Program-made: the position numbers and the translations under genes
Shown: positions 1 through 9,181 of the stretch, in pieces
Numbering within the stretch: position 1 is the first letter of the stretch
Layout: each line of letters begins with the position of its first letter
The notes under the pieces: model-generated
What the model saw: only the letters and a program-made list of their open reading frames with translations
Databases searched by the model: none
What the model was told of the DNA's origin: nothing
NCBI GenBank assembly: GCA_017445015.1
Contig: JAFSVL010000091.1
Span: forward strand, 1 to 50,591
Source: Bacteroidales bacterium
GTDB taxonomy: Bacteria > Bacteroidota > Bacteroidia > Bacteroidales > UBA932
Direction of reading: 5' to 3'
Length of the DNA stretch: 50,591 nt

Positions 1-18
1 GATCAAACTCTTCTTTGT
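1..18 (-). rRNA. 5' end of 16S rRNA gene (partial)
   Basis: Read on the minus strand, the window ends with AGAGTTTGATC, the universal start of bacterial 16S rRNA (site of the 27F primer). The mature 5' end should lie about 7 bases upstream of that motif, near position 18. The rest of the gene is outside the window. A perfect rrn-type promoter and a leader lie directly upstream, which supports the call. The motif is short, so the call rests on motif plus context. Confidence 0.85.
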
Positions 19-118
19 ATAATTTTATACTTTAGCTTGAAACTGACGTTCTCGTTGATTTTGCTTGCTTGTACTTGTCTTTCAATATTGTCAATGAACT
101 ACCCTCGTTCCAGAGGGG
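19..118 (-). other. rRNA operon leader with 5' hairpin and boxA-like stretch
   Basis: This is the untranslated leader between the promoter and the 16S gene. A short hairpin sits at 102-117 (ccctc pairing with gaggg), right where transcription should begin. On the minus strand, positions 75-100 read GTTCATTGACAATATTG, which resembles the conserved antitermination-like stretch in Bacteroidota rRNA leaders. The rest is AT-rich with no coding potential. The leader and hairpin are seen directly; the antitermination role is inferred. Confidence 0.6.
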
Positions 119-121
119 ATG

Positions 122-152
122 CAAAGGTAAACACTTTTTTTTAATCCGCAAA
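122..152 (-). promoter_or_regulatory. Bacteroidota rRNA promoter (TTTG-N19-TAnnTTTG)
   Basis: On the minus strand, TTTG at 152-149 is followed after exactly 19 bases by TACCTTTG at 129-122. Both match the Bacteroidota primary-sigma consensus (-33 TTTG, -7 TAnnTTTG) perfectly. Transcription should start near 118 and run left into the 16S gene. The spacer is A-rich. The element lies 18 bases beyond the stop codon of the last PUL gene, and I see no hairpin terminator in between. Confidence 0.85.
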
Positions 153-169
153 TATTTTTAACATTTTTT

Positions 170-1189
170 TCACCATCCCCGCTTGAAATGGACCTTGCAT
201 ACGGAAAGGTTATAGGTTGCATCGGAGGCTGCCTTCCCCTGGAAGAAAAGGTAAACCTGTCCGTCATCATCCTGAAAGACCCCCGGATGGCCGCTTTCAG
301 CCGCATTCCAAGAACCCGCCTCCCCCGATGGGAAACAAAGTCCGTCAGGGGCAATCCGGACAAACGACCTTCCGTCGCCGGAAACTGCCAGGCCTATCTG
401 CTGATGCTCATGATTGTAGGCCCCCGCATAAAACATATACCATATTCCCTTGTGCCGCACGACGGAAGGGGCCTCGGTGCAGCTCATTTCCCAGGGATAT
501 TCGGGTTTCAGGAACGGGGCATCGGTGGAAACGAGTTTCCATTTATCCGGCCCGTAGTCACTTCCGTAGGGCGCTTCCGCCATCCCCATAATCTGATATG
601 TACCACTCTTGTCCCGCGTTGCAAAGGCCAGGATCAGCCTGTCTCCCACCCTATAAACCTCGGCGTCTATGGAACGCCTTATCGACCAGGAGGTCTCAGG
701 AATAAACACGGGCCTGTCCGCTGTGTTGACAAAAGTGAATCCGTCCTCGCTCACTGCATGCCAGATATTGCTCATCCCGTCAGCCCCGTCCCAGCCCATC
801 TGATAAAAAAGATGAATCTTTCCGTCAAGGATTCTGACACAAGGCGCCACGGCACCTGAAATCCTATTGTTCCGGCTGTCCCTGAGATCGAGGTCGCAGA
901 CCCTGTCCCAGTTTACAAGGTCGGTACTGCGTGCGATTGCCGTGTGCCAGCCGGTGAGCACCGGAGGGGTTTTTACCCGAACCGTGTCGGGGACAAAGGC
1001 CGTCACTGAATAATACATGAGGTAAGCGTCCCCGAGGCGGATTACCGTAGGATCTTTGGCAAACGGAATTTCGGACCGTGAAGTGTCTCCGTACCGCATC
1101 GGGAGCGGCTCAAGCACTACCGCCATGGGGGTTGGAGAACAGGAGGCGAGACAAACAGCCGCCATAAGCGGCACAAGCATGTTTTTCAT
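170..1189 (-). CDS. GH43-like five-bladed propeller lipoprotein
   Basis: A 339-residue protein with a lipoprotein signal (LASC, Cys17), so it is probably surface- or periplasm-anchored. The body has the GH43/GH32/GH117 clan pattern: AKDPTVI with Asp46 as likely base, IDAEVY with Asp175 as likely pKa modulator, and CTEAPSVV with Glu239 as likely acid, followed by the typical WYMFYAG strand. Such enzymes often release arabinose, xylose, galactose or anhydro-galactose. The exact family cannot be set by eye, and GH117-like or unassigned propeller families are possible. It is the last gene of the PUL, 13 bases after the HTCS gene, and ends next to the rRNA promoter. In context it probably trims side chains alongside the GH127 enzyme. 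Confidence 0.7.
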   Translation of the reverse strand: MKNMLVPLMAAVCLASCSPTPMAVVLEPLPMRYGDTSRSEIPFAKDPTVIRLGDAYLMYYSVTAFVPDTVRVKTPPVLTGWHTAIARSTDLVNWDRVCDLDLRDSRNNRISGAVAPCVRILDGKIHLFYQMGWDGADGMSNIWHAVSEDGFTFVNTADRPVFIPETSWSIRRSIDAEVYRVGDRLILAFATRDKSGTYQIMGMAEAPYGSDYGPDKWKLVSTDAPFLKPEYPWEMSCTEAPSVVRHKGIWYMFYAGAYNHEHQQIGLAVSGDGRSFVRIAPDGLCFPSGEAGSWNAAESGHPGVFQDDDGQVYLFFQGKAASDATYNLSVCKVHFKRGW

Positions 1190-1202
1190 AATTTATACTG
1201 GG

Positions 1203-4200
1203 TTATTGCTTGGGATTCAGCGATTCCATGTATTCAGAAGGGGTTTTCCCATACTGCTCACGGAAACACTTGGCAAAATAGGAAAGATTGGTAAAACCAA
1301 CGGCATAGCAGATATCCGTGACATTGTTGCCATGGGATTCGCGCATGATGGATTCCGCCACAGCCAGCCGTTTGTTGCGGACATAATTATTGGGAGAAGC
1401 CCCCAGCAACCGCCGGACCTTGCGCACTAGCGTGGACTGGCTCACAGCCAGCTGCTCCGCGAGAAAGTCATTGGTAATTTCGCTGTCGGAAAGATTGTCC
1501 ATGATTACCTTGTCCAACTTGAGGAAAAATTCCTCGTCCCTGCGGGGAAGCCCGAACATGGCGATGTCGCCGCTGATCGTACCCCGGCTCAGTGCACCGC
1601 GCAGCAGATTCCTGCGGCTCAGGATATTGCGTATGCTCGCCTGAAGATACTCCATGTCGAAGGGCTTTTCGATGAAGAGATCCGCCCCCAGCCGCATCGC
1701 CTCCACTTTGGACTGTATTGACGTCCTGGCGGAAAGGACGATGATGGGAATATGGGAAATCTCGATATCCGCCCGGATGGCGCGGCAAAGGTCCAGCCCG
1801 CTCTTCCCCGGCATCGAGATATCGGTCAGCACCAGATCCACCACCTGCCCCCGCAGGGTAGCCAGTGCAGCATCCACACTGTTGGCAGTAAGTATCCCAT
1901 AATTTTCTTCCAGTGTCCTGGACAGGTAAGCCGTCAGGTCGTTGTTATCATCCACAAGCAGCAACACCGGCTTCTGATCATCCTGTGGCAAGACGTCTTC
2001 TCCGCCTTCTTCCTCCAACGTTTTCGGGTCCTCATCGGCACACGGGAGCGTCAACAAGAAGCGGGTCATCCCCGCCGAATCGGCGAGCGAGAGGTGTCCG
2101 CCATGCATCTGTGCCAGCATACGGGACAGCGGAAGGCCTATACCGACGCCTTCGGAAATCTCGCCGGACTCGCTGTGATATTGGACAAACGGACGGAAAA
2201 TCTCCTCCCGGTATGCCTCCGGTATCTGCGGGCCGTCATTGGAAACGGAGACAAAAATCTGGTCGTCCTTCCGGCTGATTTCGATGGCAATTCGGCTTTC
2301 CGCATGCTTCACGGCATTCATCAGGAGATTGTTCAGGATCTTGTCCAGTGCCACCACATCAGCATACACTATCGCCGGGAAATCCGGGGCATCAAAAGCA
2401 ATTTCCACCTGCCTGGCGGCCGCCGTATCGGAATAATTGTACACCAGCAATCTCAGTTTGTCGGCAAGGTTTACCCTGACAGGATGCAGTTCATAGCCCT
2501 TTCGCTCGATGCGCACAAATTCCAGCAATTCGTTCACCAGAGAGGTCAGATATTCCGCGCTGTTGCTCATCACAGACAAATCATGCTGCGATGCGGCATC
2601 GTGTCCGCCCCGGGAAATCATCTGCGAAAGCGGTGTACGGATCAAGGTAAGCGGCGTCTTGATTTCATGAATCACATGCGAAAAGAAATCGAGTTTATCC
2701 CGGAACAGTTCTTCTTCCTTGGCCTTCCGGAAGCGCTGCTCAGCTTCCCGCTGCCTGTGTCTGATCCGCCACAGGACCAATAACAGGACCAGGGCCATTC
2801 CCAGCACGCACAGGCACAGGATAAGGGCAATCCCCGCCGGAGAAGCCCAAAATGCCGGCTTGATGACAATTTCCCAGTTATCGACGCTCTCTTCCCAGGT
2901 ATCACCTATCTCGGCGGCCCGCAGACGAAGCCGGTATTTGCCGGGGCTGAGATTGAACCAACCCATCGCCTTTTTCATTGACACATCCCACCAGCCTTTA
3001 TCGCAATTCTCCAGCATACACTGCAGCCGCGCAGTGGCCGGGAATGAACTTCCAAGAACGGCAAATTCAACGGCGATATTGTTCTCTTCCGCCTTGAGAA
3101 CCAGTTTTTTGGTTACGCTGCAATGCCGGACGGGCTTACCGCCGACACGCAATTTTGTAACGACGGCATGGGGACGGATATCCCGGTGGCGACTGCCGCC
3201 GGGGCAAAAACGGATGAAGCCGTTATCGGACCCGAACAGCATTTCTCCATTGTCAAGCCGGAGCGCCGCATTGGTAAATTTCCGTTCCAACAAGCCGTCC
3301 AGTTCGGTATATACGCCGACCTCCCCTGTCCCGGGGACATAGCGCACCAGGCCAGCATCCGACGAAAGGTACAAATCGCCGCCAGCCGCATCCAACGCCT
3401 GAAAATACACATTTGTGGGAAGCACAGGCAGATTTTCCCGACAGATGCGTTCAAAGCGGTCCTCCGCCGGATTGAAACGGTAGAATCCCGACGTGAACCC
3501 CACGGCCCAGACCGTTCCGGAATCATCGACATTGATGGAACATACCTTGTCCGCTGCCAGCCCGCCCCCTTCGGCGGTACAATACTGTCTCAGTATCTTA
3601 CGTTCAGCCGCATCCCAGAGAAAGACTCCGTCGTCGAAGGACGAGAGCCAGAGCCGGCCGTTTTTGTCTTCGGCGATGGAAGTGATGAACAGGCCGTAGA
3701 ATTCGTCGAGAGACTCGAACCTATCCGAATCGACATCGTAGCGGAAGACACCGCGCGTCGTGGCTGCATAAAGATCGTCCTCCCCGGACCGGGCCACCAC
3801 ATAGACCTTCCCGTCATCCACTCCCTTATTGCGCAGATTGCCGTAAAAGCGCATGGATTGCCGTTCTACATCATAGCGGTACAGGCCGTCCTGGGACCCC
3901 ATCCAGAGCGAGCCTTCCAGGTAGCACGGGGAACACAGCATTCCTTTCAGGCCGGTGGCAACGGGGTGGATTTCCCCCGTGGAGGGCCGGTAACACAGCA
4001 GGCCTTTGCGCTCGGTGGTCACCCAGATGTGGTCCCGGCCATCCGTGGCGAATCCACTGACGATGGCCCCATTGAGGGCCTTGTCATAAATTTTGACAAA
4101 ACGACGCTGATCCTCCCCGGAATAATGTACACCGCCGTCTTTGGTTCCTATCCACAGTCCCCCGCCCCGATCCACGCATATAGACCGCACTTGATTATCC

Positions 4201-5123
4201 GAAAGGGAAAAAGGATCGGATTCATCCATTTCGTATAATTGGGAATCACCGGAGTCAAGATCGTAGGACCAGGCGCCCGCCGAGGTAGACAGCCAGAACC
4301 GGTGTCCGCCCTCCATGAAAACATCGTAGAGCGCTACGCCTTTGGGCAGAGAAAACAGGCTCCGCACCGTTCTTTCCGCAGGGCAGACCTCGGAAATCCC
4401 GTGGAGCGTACTTACGGCATAGAAGCGGGAGGAGTCGCCGCGGGCGTAGAAAAGGCCCTCAACGTCATCGCCGGCGAACCAGGAGGAATTGCTGCCCAAA
4501 TCGATGGCGTAGCGGTTGGAAAAAACCGGATTGGCATGATAAAGATTGCGCCGGTACTTCGAAAGCCAGTAACCGCCGTCGGTGTCGCGCAACAACTTGC
4601 GGAACGAGCAGGCCGCTTCTTTACCCGCACCGCGCAGATAGTTGGTCAGGGTCTTTGCCGCCGGATCGTATACAAAGCAACCGTCGAATCCGGCAAGGAT
4701 ATGGATGAGCCCGTCGTCGTCGCAGGAAAGGTAAGTCACTTTCCCGGTAAGATGTGCACCGTTGTCCGCAGCCATCAGCAGCGGCTCGAAGCGGTCTTCC
4801 TTCCTGAGATAGCAACTCACACCCGCATCGGTCCCCACCCACAGATTTCCGTCTCCGTCCTCGGCAATCTCGTGAATAAAATCCGAAGTCAGCCCGAGTT
4901 CCTCCCTGTACCAGATACGGAAGCGCGTCCCGTCATAGCGGTTCAGCCCCTTGAACGTACCTATCCAGATAAACCCCCGGGAATCCTGATAGATTTTGTT
5001 GACCCCGTCATAGGAAATATCGCTGTTGCGGGTATGGAAACGGATGAATTCCCTGCCGGCAAGTGACGGAGAACAGAAAAGGACCAATGCGGCAAAAGCG
5101 CATGCTTTAACGAAACGGCGCAT
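1203..5123 (-). CDS. Hybrid two-component system (HTCS) sensor-regulator
   Basis: A 1306-residue one-protein phosphorelay typical of Bacteroidota PULs. A signal peptide is followed by a large periplasmic beta-propeller sensor built of short repeats (about 25-650), a Y_Y_Y domain (about 655-755), one membrane helix (about 760-785), a histidine kinase with the motif HEIKTP (His819) and an ATPase domain (about 885-1020). A receiver domain with phospho-acceptor Asp1101 in LTDISMP and a C-terminal AraC-type helix-turn-helix (about 1215-1300) complete it. Known HTCS proteins bind an oligosaccharide released from the target glycan and activate their own PUL. The gene lies near the 3' end of the locus, between GH127 and the GH43-like gene. 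If it is cotranscribed, induction would also raise the sensor level. Confidence 0.95.
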   Translation of the reverse strand: MRRFVKACAFAALVLFCSPSLAGREFIRFHTRNSDISYDGVNKIYQDSRGFIWIGTFKGLNRYDGTRFRIWYREELGLTSDFIHEIAEDGDGNLWVGTDAGVSCYLRKEDRFEPLLMAADNGAHLTGKVTYLSCDDDGLIHILAGFDGCFVYDPAAKTLTNYLRGAGKEAACSFRKLLRDTDGGYWLSKYRRNLYHANPVFSNRYAIDLGSNSSWFAGDDVEGLFYARGDSSRFYAVSTLHGISEVCPAERTVRSLFSLPKGVALYDVFMEGGHRFWLSTSAGAWSYDLDSGDSQLYEMDESDPFSLSDNQVRSICVDRGGGLWIGTKDGGVHYSGEDQRRFVKIYDKALNGAIVSGFATDGRDHIWVTTERKGLLCYRPSTGEIHPVATGLKGMLCSPCYLEGSLWMGSQDGLYRYDVERQSMRFYGNLRNKGVDDGKVYVVARSGEDDLYAATTRGVFRYDVDSDRFESLDEFYGLFITSIAEDKNGRLWLSSFDDGVFLWDAAERKILRQYCTAEGGGLAADKVCSINVDDSGTVWAVGFTSGFYRFNPAEDRFERICRENLPVLPTNVYFQALDAAGGDLYLSSDAGLVRYVPGTGEVGVYTELDGLLERKFTNAALRLDNGEMLFGSDNGFIRFCPGGSRHRDIRPHAVVTKLRVGGKPVRHCSVTKKLVLKAEENNIAVEFAVLGSSFPATARLQCMLENCDKGWWDVSMKKAMGWFNLSPGKYRLRLRAAEIGDTWEESVDNWEIVIKPAFWASPAGIALILCLCVLGMALVLLLVLWRIRHRQREAEQRFRKAKEEELFRDKLDFFSHVIHEIKTPLTLIRTPLSQMISRGGHDAASQHDLSVMSNSAEYLTSLVNELLEFVRIERKGYELHPVRVNLADKLRLLVYNYSDTAAARQVEIAFDAPDFPAIVYADVVALDKILNNLLMNAVKHAESRIAIEISRKDDQIFVSVSNDGPQIPEAYREEIFRPFVQYHSESGEISEGVGIGLPLSRMLAQMHGGHLSLADSAGMTRFLLTLPCADEDPKTLEEEGGEDVLPQDDQKPVLLLVDDNNDLTAYLSRTLEENYGILTANSVDAALATLRGQVVDLVLTDISMPGKSGLDLCRAIRADIEISHIPIIVLSARTSIQSKVEAMRLGADLFIEKPFDMEYLQASIRNILSRRNLLRGALSRGTISGDIAMFGLPRRDEEFFLKLDKVIMDNLSDSEITNDFLAEQLAVSQSTLVRKVRRLLGASPNNYVRNKRLAVAESIMRESHGNNVTDICYAVGFTNLSYFAKCFREQYGKTPSEYMESLNPKQ

Positions 5124-5135
5124 ATTGAATGAATT

Positions 5136-7148
5136 CTATGGTCTTACAGGGAATTCGCAGATTCTGAGGGTCGTGCAGCCATAAGGGATTAATTCCACCA
5201 CCTCTTCTTGTCCCGTCTCGCGGACGCCATAATCCCCCCAGTGCCAGTAACCCACAGGAGCAGTACTTCCGTTATATTCCTTCCATCCGATGAGCCGGTT
5301 GGCCCTTGCGAGGATGCGTACCGGCGCGTTCTCCGGATTCCAGGGAAAGGTGCCTTTTACAGGACGCTCCTCGAAGCGGAAACAATCCTTCTCCTCAAGG
5401 GTATTCAACGAGAAACAATAGTTCCACGGCGTGTCGGAAGTCACCTCCCAATATTCATCACCGAAGCTCATCCGCTCTTCTTCCGGAAACTCCTTCCGCG
5501 TCCACTTCTCTTCCATCTTCAGCGCATATACGAGAGGACCCCGTTCCACGACCAGAGACTGGTCGAACCACCGGGAGGTGGAAATCTCCATAGGAAGATG
5601 CAGGACAATCTTTTCACCTTTCTTCCAATCACGGTCCAGGCACAGGATACTGCCGGCTTCCGCCTTGAGGGGCGCCTGTCCGCCTATGCGCACTTCCGCT
5701 CCCCTGCACCATGCGGGAATCCTCAGGCTCAAGGGGAACCGGGCGGATTTGATTTTTTTCGCGCCGAAATCCACCGTAAAGGTAATCTCCTCCCGGAAGG
5801 GATACGCCGTTTCCTCGCGGATCCGGACGGCGATACCGCCCCGGACTGTCGCATTGACGCTGCATGGCGCATACACCAGGGCGGCAAGCCCTCCGTCACG
5901 GCTTGCATACCAGAGATTCGCGGTGAATTTTGGCCAGCCCTGATGCTGGTTGCAAGTACAGCAGGCATAACCGCTGAGGGGGCCGAAAACCGTCATGGTG
6001 CCGTCATAGTCATTGACAAAGGGCTTGGCGACACGCGTACAGGCAATCTGGTTCAACTGCTGGAAATATTGCCGGGCATTAAAGTCATCCGTAATCTGCG
6101 TGGGCAGGGCGTTGTAGCTTACCCGCTCCAGATAGTCCGCCCAGCAGGCATCTCCCGTAACCCTGAGCATTTCCTCTGCGGAGTACATGGCTTCCACCGC
6201 GGTACATAGTTCCGACCCGCAGGTGGGATCGCCAAAATGGATTTTTTCATCGCCGGCCCAAAGCCCTGTAGGGTATCCGATGGTATTCCTCATGTACTCA
6301 AGGGCCTTTTTCGGAGCCTCCTTCTCCCTGGGGTCCCGGGAGTACTGCCAATGGATGACTGGGGTCTTCAGCCCTTGTGCAAGGTTGACACAGTGATAAA
6401 AATGGTACGGAAGAAGACCGTGGGGATCATGGAACATCTCCGTAAAAGGCATCGCCTGTGAGTAAAGGAGTTCCCCCAACTCCAGGAGGAAGGCTTCTCC
6501 GGTGATATTGTATAGCCAATAAACTACGCTGATGTTGTCTGCGGCCCGCCATCTGCTCCAGTTGGACCACTTGCCCAGGGGATTCACCGGAAGGTCCGAA
6601 AGCTGAAAACGGAAATATGCTCTAAGTACATCGATGACCTTTTCATCTCCGGTCGCTTCATAGTACTGCTTCAAAATTTTCAGAACAACCATCCGCGGCC
6701 ACTGATCCAGAGCCCTGTCCCGCTGAATACCTTCCTCTGCAGGCCGGTCAAGCACATTGCCGATATTCCCGTCCGGGCGGGAAGAAGCCAGGATGGCATC
6801 CGTCCATTTCTTTGATTTGGCAATCAGGTAAGGATCTTTGAGGATATAGGCCAGCGGAAGAAGACCGTCTATCCAGTACGGCCCCCTTTCCCAGGTATCG
6901 CCATCCCCGCCGAGCCAGGCGTTGCGGTCGCCTACACAGTGGGCATACACTTCATCCAGATGGCCGGTCAGTCCGTCCCGCATCCGCTGCAATTGGTCAA
7001 GAAGCCAGCCTTCCGGCTCGATTGCCCCCAGGGGAAGCATGGCAAACTCAGTATCGGCCAGCGGCGCGCGGTTAAACAGGGGAGAAGGCTGCGCCAGGCT
7101 TTGAAACCCGGCAATGGTAAGGAAGCAACAAACAATTATTTTCTTCAT
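5136..7148 (-). CDS. GH127/GH146-type beta-L-arabinofuranosidase (DUF1680 family)
   Basis: A 670-residue secreted enzyme with the (alpha/alpha)6-barrel N-terminus (motif EGWLLDQL) and C-terminal beta-sandwiches of the DUF1680 family. The zinc-thiolate active site is intact: Glu313 and Cys315 in SELC, and Cys396-Cys397 in YACCTC. These match Glu338, Cys340, Cys417 and Cys418 of Bifidobacterium HypBA1, where Cys417 is the nucleophile. It should release terminal L-arabinofuranose. I chose the ATG at 7148 because it begins the signal peptide MKKIIVCCFLT; an in-frame TTG at 7157 gives three extra residues. It starts 11 bases after the DUF6259 gene and 12 bases before the HTCS gene. GH127 versus GH146 versus relatives cannot be separated by eye. 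Confidence 0.8.
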   Translation of the reverse strand: MKKIIVCCFLTIAGFQSLAQPSPLFNRAPLADTEFAMLPLGAIEPEGWLLDQLQRMRDGLTGHLDEVYAHCVGDRNAWLGGDGDTWERGPYWIDGLLPLAYILKDPYLIAKSKKWTDAILASSRPDGNIGNVLDRPAEEGIQRDRALDQWPRMVVLKILKQYYEATGDEKVIDVLRAYFRFQLSDLPVNPLGKWSNWSRWRAADNISVVYWLYNITGEAFLLELGELLYSQAMPFTEMFHDPHGLLPYHFYHCVNLAQGLKTPVIHWQYSRDPREKEAPKKALEYMRNTIGYPTGLWAGDEKIHFGDPTCGSELCTAVEAMYSAEEMLRVTGDACWADYLERVSYNALPTQITDDFNARQYFQQLNQIACTRVAKPFVNDYDGTMTVFGPLSGYACCTCNQHQGWPKFTANLWYASRDGGLAALVYAPCSVNATVRGGIAVRIREETAYPFREEITFTVDFGAKKIKSARFPLSLRIPAWCRGAEVRIGGQAPLKAEAGSILCLDRDWKKGEKIVLHLPMEISTSRWFDQSLVVERGPLVYALKMEEKWTRKEFPEEERMSFGDEYWEVTSDTPWNYCFSLNTLEEKDCFRFEERPVKGTFPWNPENAPVRILARANRLIGWKEYNGSTAPVGYWHWGDYGVRETGQEEVVELIPYGCTTLRICEFPVRP

Positions 7149-7159
7149 GACGCACAAAT

Positions 7160-9181
7160 TTATCTTACAACGATGGCTCCGTCCGCAGGAACGACAATGG
7201 TTTTGCGAGGGGCATTCCGGGGAAGGGAAACTTTATGGGGTACAGTGTCTGTATTGACCAGCAACCATGCCGGTTTCCCCTCACGGGTCTTCCACTCGGC
7301 ACCCAGCACGACGGTATCTTCCCAGAATCTGACGAAATAGCGTCTCGGGTTCTTTCCGCCGGGAGTAAACTCGCGGACAAACTCTCCGCCCAGTACGATA
7401 TCATGGATTCCGCTCCGGAAGTCCATCAAGTTTTTCAGAAATACCGCCTCCGCGGCATACTTGGGGTCGGAAATGATAAAGGCGCGCACCCATCCGGGCT
7501 GGGCCCCGTAGAGCAGGGCTTTGGCAAAGGCAAAACGATACGTACAGGGCACACCCTCATCAAGCACCTCCGGGAGGGCGGTAAATGCGCTGGTGATTAC
7601 GCGGTCCGAATACACCATGGGGAACACGGGCACAATCTTCAGCGGGCCCTGGTGGTCATTATTGAGACTGTTCACCATCAGCATCATGTCAAAGAGGTCG
7701 GTATAACACTCGCCGTTCTCTTCGGTGGAAAGCATCTTGCCGGGACGCAGGTGGTCCTTGCGGATGTCCCTGAGGATGTGCTGATAACCCTCCAGCCAGA
7801 AACTGCCACCGCCCCTGGGATGTCCGTGGGCTGCCGACCAACATGGCTCCGGGGTAGTGCAACCCACCTGATCAATATACACACCGTCCACGCCATATTG
7901 CGTCTGAATGCTGTCCACCAAGGCGCAAAGTTTGTCGTGCCAGGTTTCGGAGCAGGGACAGGTAACGGAATTCACGACACCGGAAGTGCGGTATACTTCC
8001 GTGTATAGCGCACCGTCAGGCTTCCGGGCAGATGCGGCCGCTCCTCCGTCACGGGCATAACTTTCGGAATGGGGGTCCCACAGACGGCCGTTGATATAGG
8101 GGGTCACGTGAACGCCCTTGCGCTGTATCCGGGCCACTTTTTCGGCAAAGCCGGGACGTGACGGAAGGTATTCCGGATAATGGGTATCGTATTCAATCTG
8201 GTGCCAGTGGTACCAGTGGGCGCTGAGCTGCGGGCCCAGCAGGTCCGCCGCCTTTTCCAGTGCGTCAAACTCATCATCTACGGTTTTCAGCCGCACCCAG
8301 CCTTCCGTCTGCTGCAGCCACGGGGACAGGGTGGAAAGACGGTTCTTGATTTTTCTCTCCTCCCCGCCCCAGGGCAGCGTGTAGGAATAGGGTTTATACC
8401 AATGGTTCAGTGCGTGTTCCCATCCTGCGGGATCGTAACCCAGATTGGCGGCAAAGGGCAGCGTAAAAGTGCCGCCGGAGGTCCAGGCCTCGCTGGCCGG
8501 TACATCCAGGGACAGATGCAGGGCGCCGTTGCCGTCCACGCTGTATACCTTCCGGCTGCCGGACGGGTCTTCCGTTCCGAAGTACACGGCCCCCTCGTGG
8601 TTGTGCGCCATCACGAACTGCATGGCGCTGGTAGGATAGATGACCCTGTGACCGGCCAGTGAGAGCGGCGCCTCAAGTCCCCAGCCCTCGGGAAGAATGA
8701 CCTTCGCGTCCGCGGGTTCCAGCAGCGTCAGTTCCGGATAGGTGGTGTTCGTCACTATCCAGCCCTCGGGCAGTTCCACTTCCAGGTTGAAATACAAGCG
8801 GTCGCCTCCGTCCGGAAGGCTTACGGTCGCACGCAGGGGGTAGTTTCCCCGGGCATAGTCCAAACGGAGAAACCAGGTAAAACAGAGTTTCTGCAGAGCA
8901 CCCTCGCGCGTCTGCACGGCGCCCTGATACCTTGCCACCTTGGGACGATAAACGGGATTCTCGCCCATGGGGCCCAAAAGGGTGACGTGCCAGAACACGC
9001 CGGAACCGTTCCCGGCAATCTTGTGCCCGTCCACCACAATTTCCTCGATGGCAAAGGTTTTGTCTCCGCTGAACACGGCGCGGACCTTCCCGTTGTCCAG
9101 GACATATCTTTCCTCCGCCTGCAGGCTGCCAAGCGCAAGCAGCAGGGAGGCCATACACACAACAAACTTTCTCATTATCAT
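7160..9181 (-). CDS. DUF6259-type putative glycoside hydrolase
   Basis: A 673-residue exported protein. An N-terminal beta-sandwich (to about residue 240) is followed by a TIM-barrel-like region containing DGVYIDQ (Asp437) and STEENGE (Glu487), then a small C-terminal beta-domain. This layout resembles DUF6259 proteins and, more distantly, GH36- and GH101-type barrels, where such Asp/Glu residues are catalytic. The substrate is unknown. Two starts are possible. The ATG at 9181 overlaps the upstream stop in ATGA, suggesting translational coupling, and the ATG at 9175 begins MRKFVVCMASLLLA. The open frame extends upstream to 9826, but that part overlaps the preceding gene and has no signal peptide. 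Its place between the double hydrolase and GH127 suggests side-chain removal. Confidence 0.65.
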   Translation of the reverse strand: MIMRKFVVCMASLLLALGSLQAEERYVLDNGKVRAVFSGDKTFAIEEIVVDGHKIAGNGSGVFWHVTLLGPMGENPVYRPKVARYQGAVQTREGALQKLCFTWFLRLDYARGNYPLRATVSLPDGGDRLYFNLEVELPEGWIVTNTTYPELTLLEPADAKVILPEGWGLEAPLSLAGHRVIYPTSAMQFVMAHNHEGAVYFGTEDPSGSRKVYSVDGNGALHLSLDVPASEAWTSGGTFTLPFAANLGYDPAGWEHALNHWYKPYSYTLPWGGEERKIKNRLSTLSPWLQQTEGWVRLKTVDDEFDALEKAADLLGPQLSAHWYHWHQIEYDTHYPEYLPSRPGFAEKVARIQRKGVHVTPYINGRLWDPHSESYARDGGAAASARKPDGALYTEVYRTSGVVNSVTCPCSETWHDKLCALVDSIQTQYGVDGVYIDQVGCTTPEPCWSAAHGHPRGGGSFWLEGYQHILRDIRKDHLRPGKMLSTEENGECYTDLFDMMLMVNSLNNDHQGPLKIVPVFPMVYSDRVITSAFTALPEVLDEGVPCTYRFAFAKALLYGAQPGWVRAFIISDPKYAAEAVFLKNLMDFRSGIHDIVLGGEFVREFTPGGKNPRRYFVRFWEDTVVLGAEWKTREGKPAWLLVNTDTVPHKVSLPRNAPRKTIVVPADGAIVVR

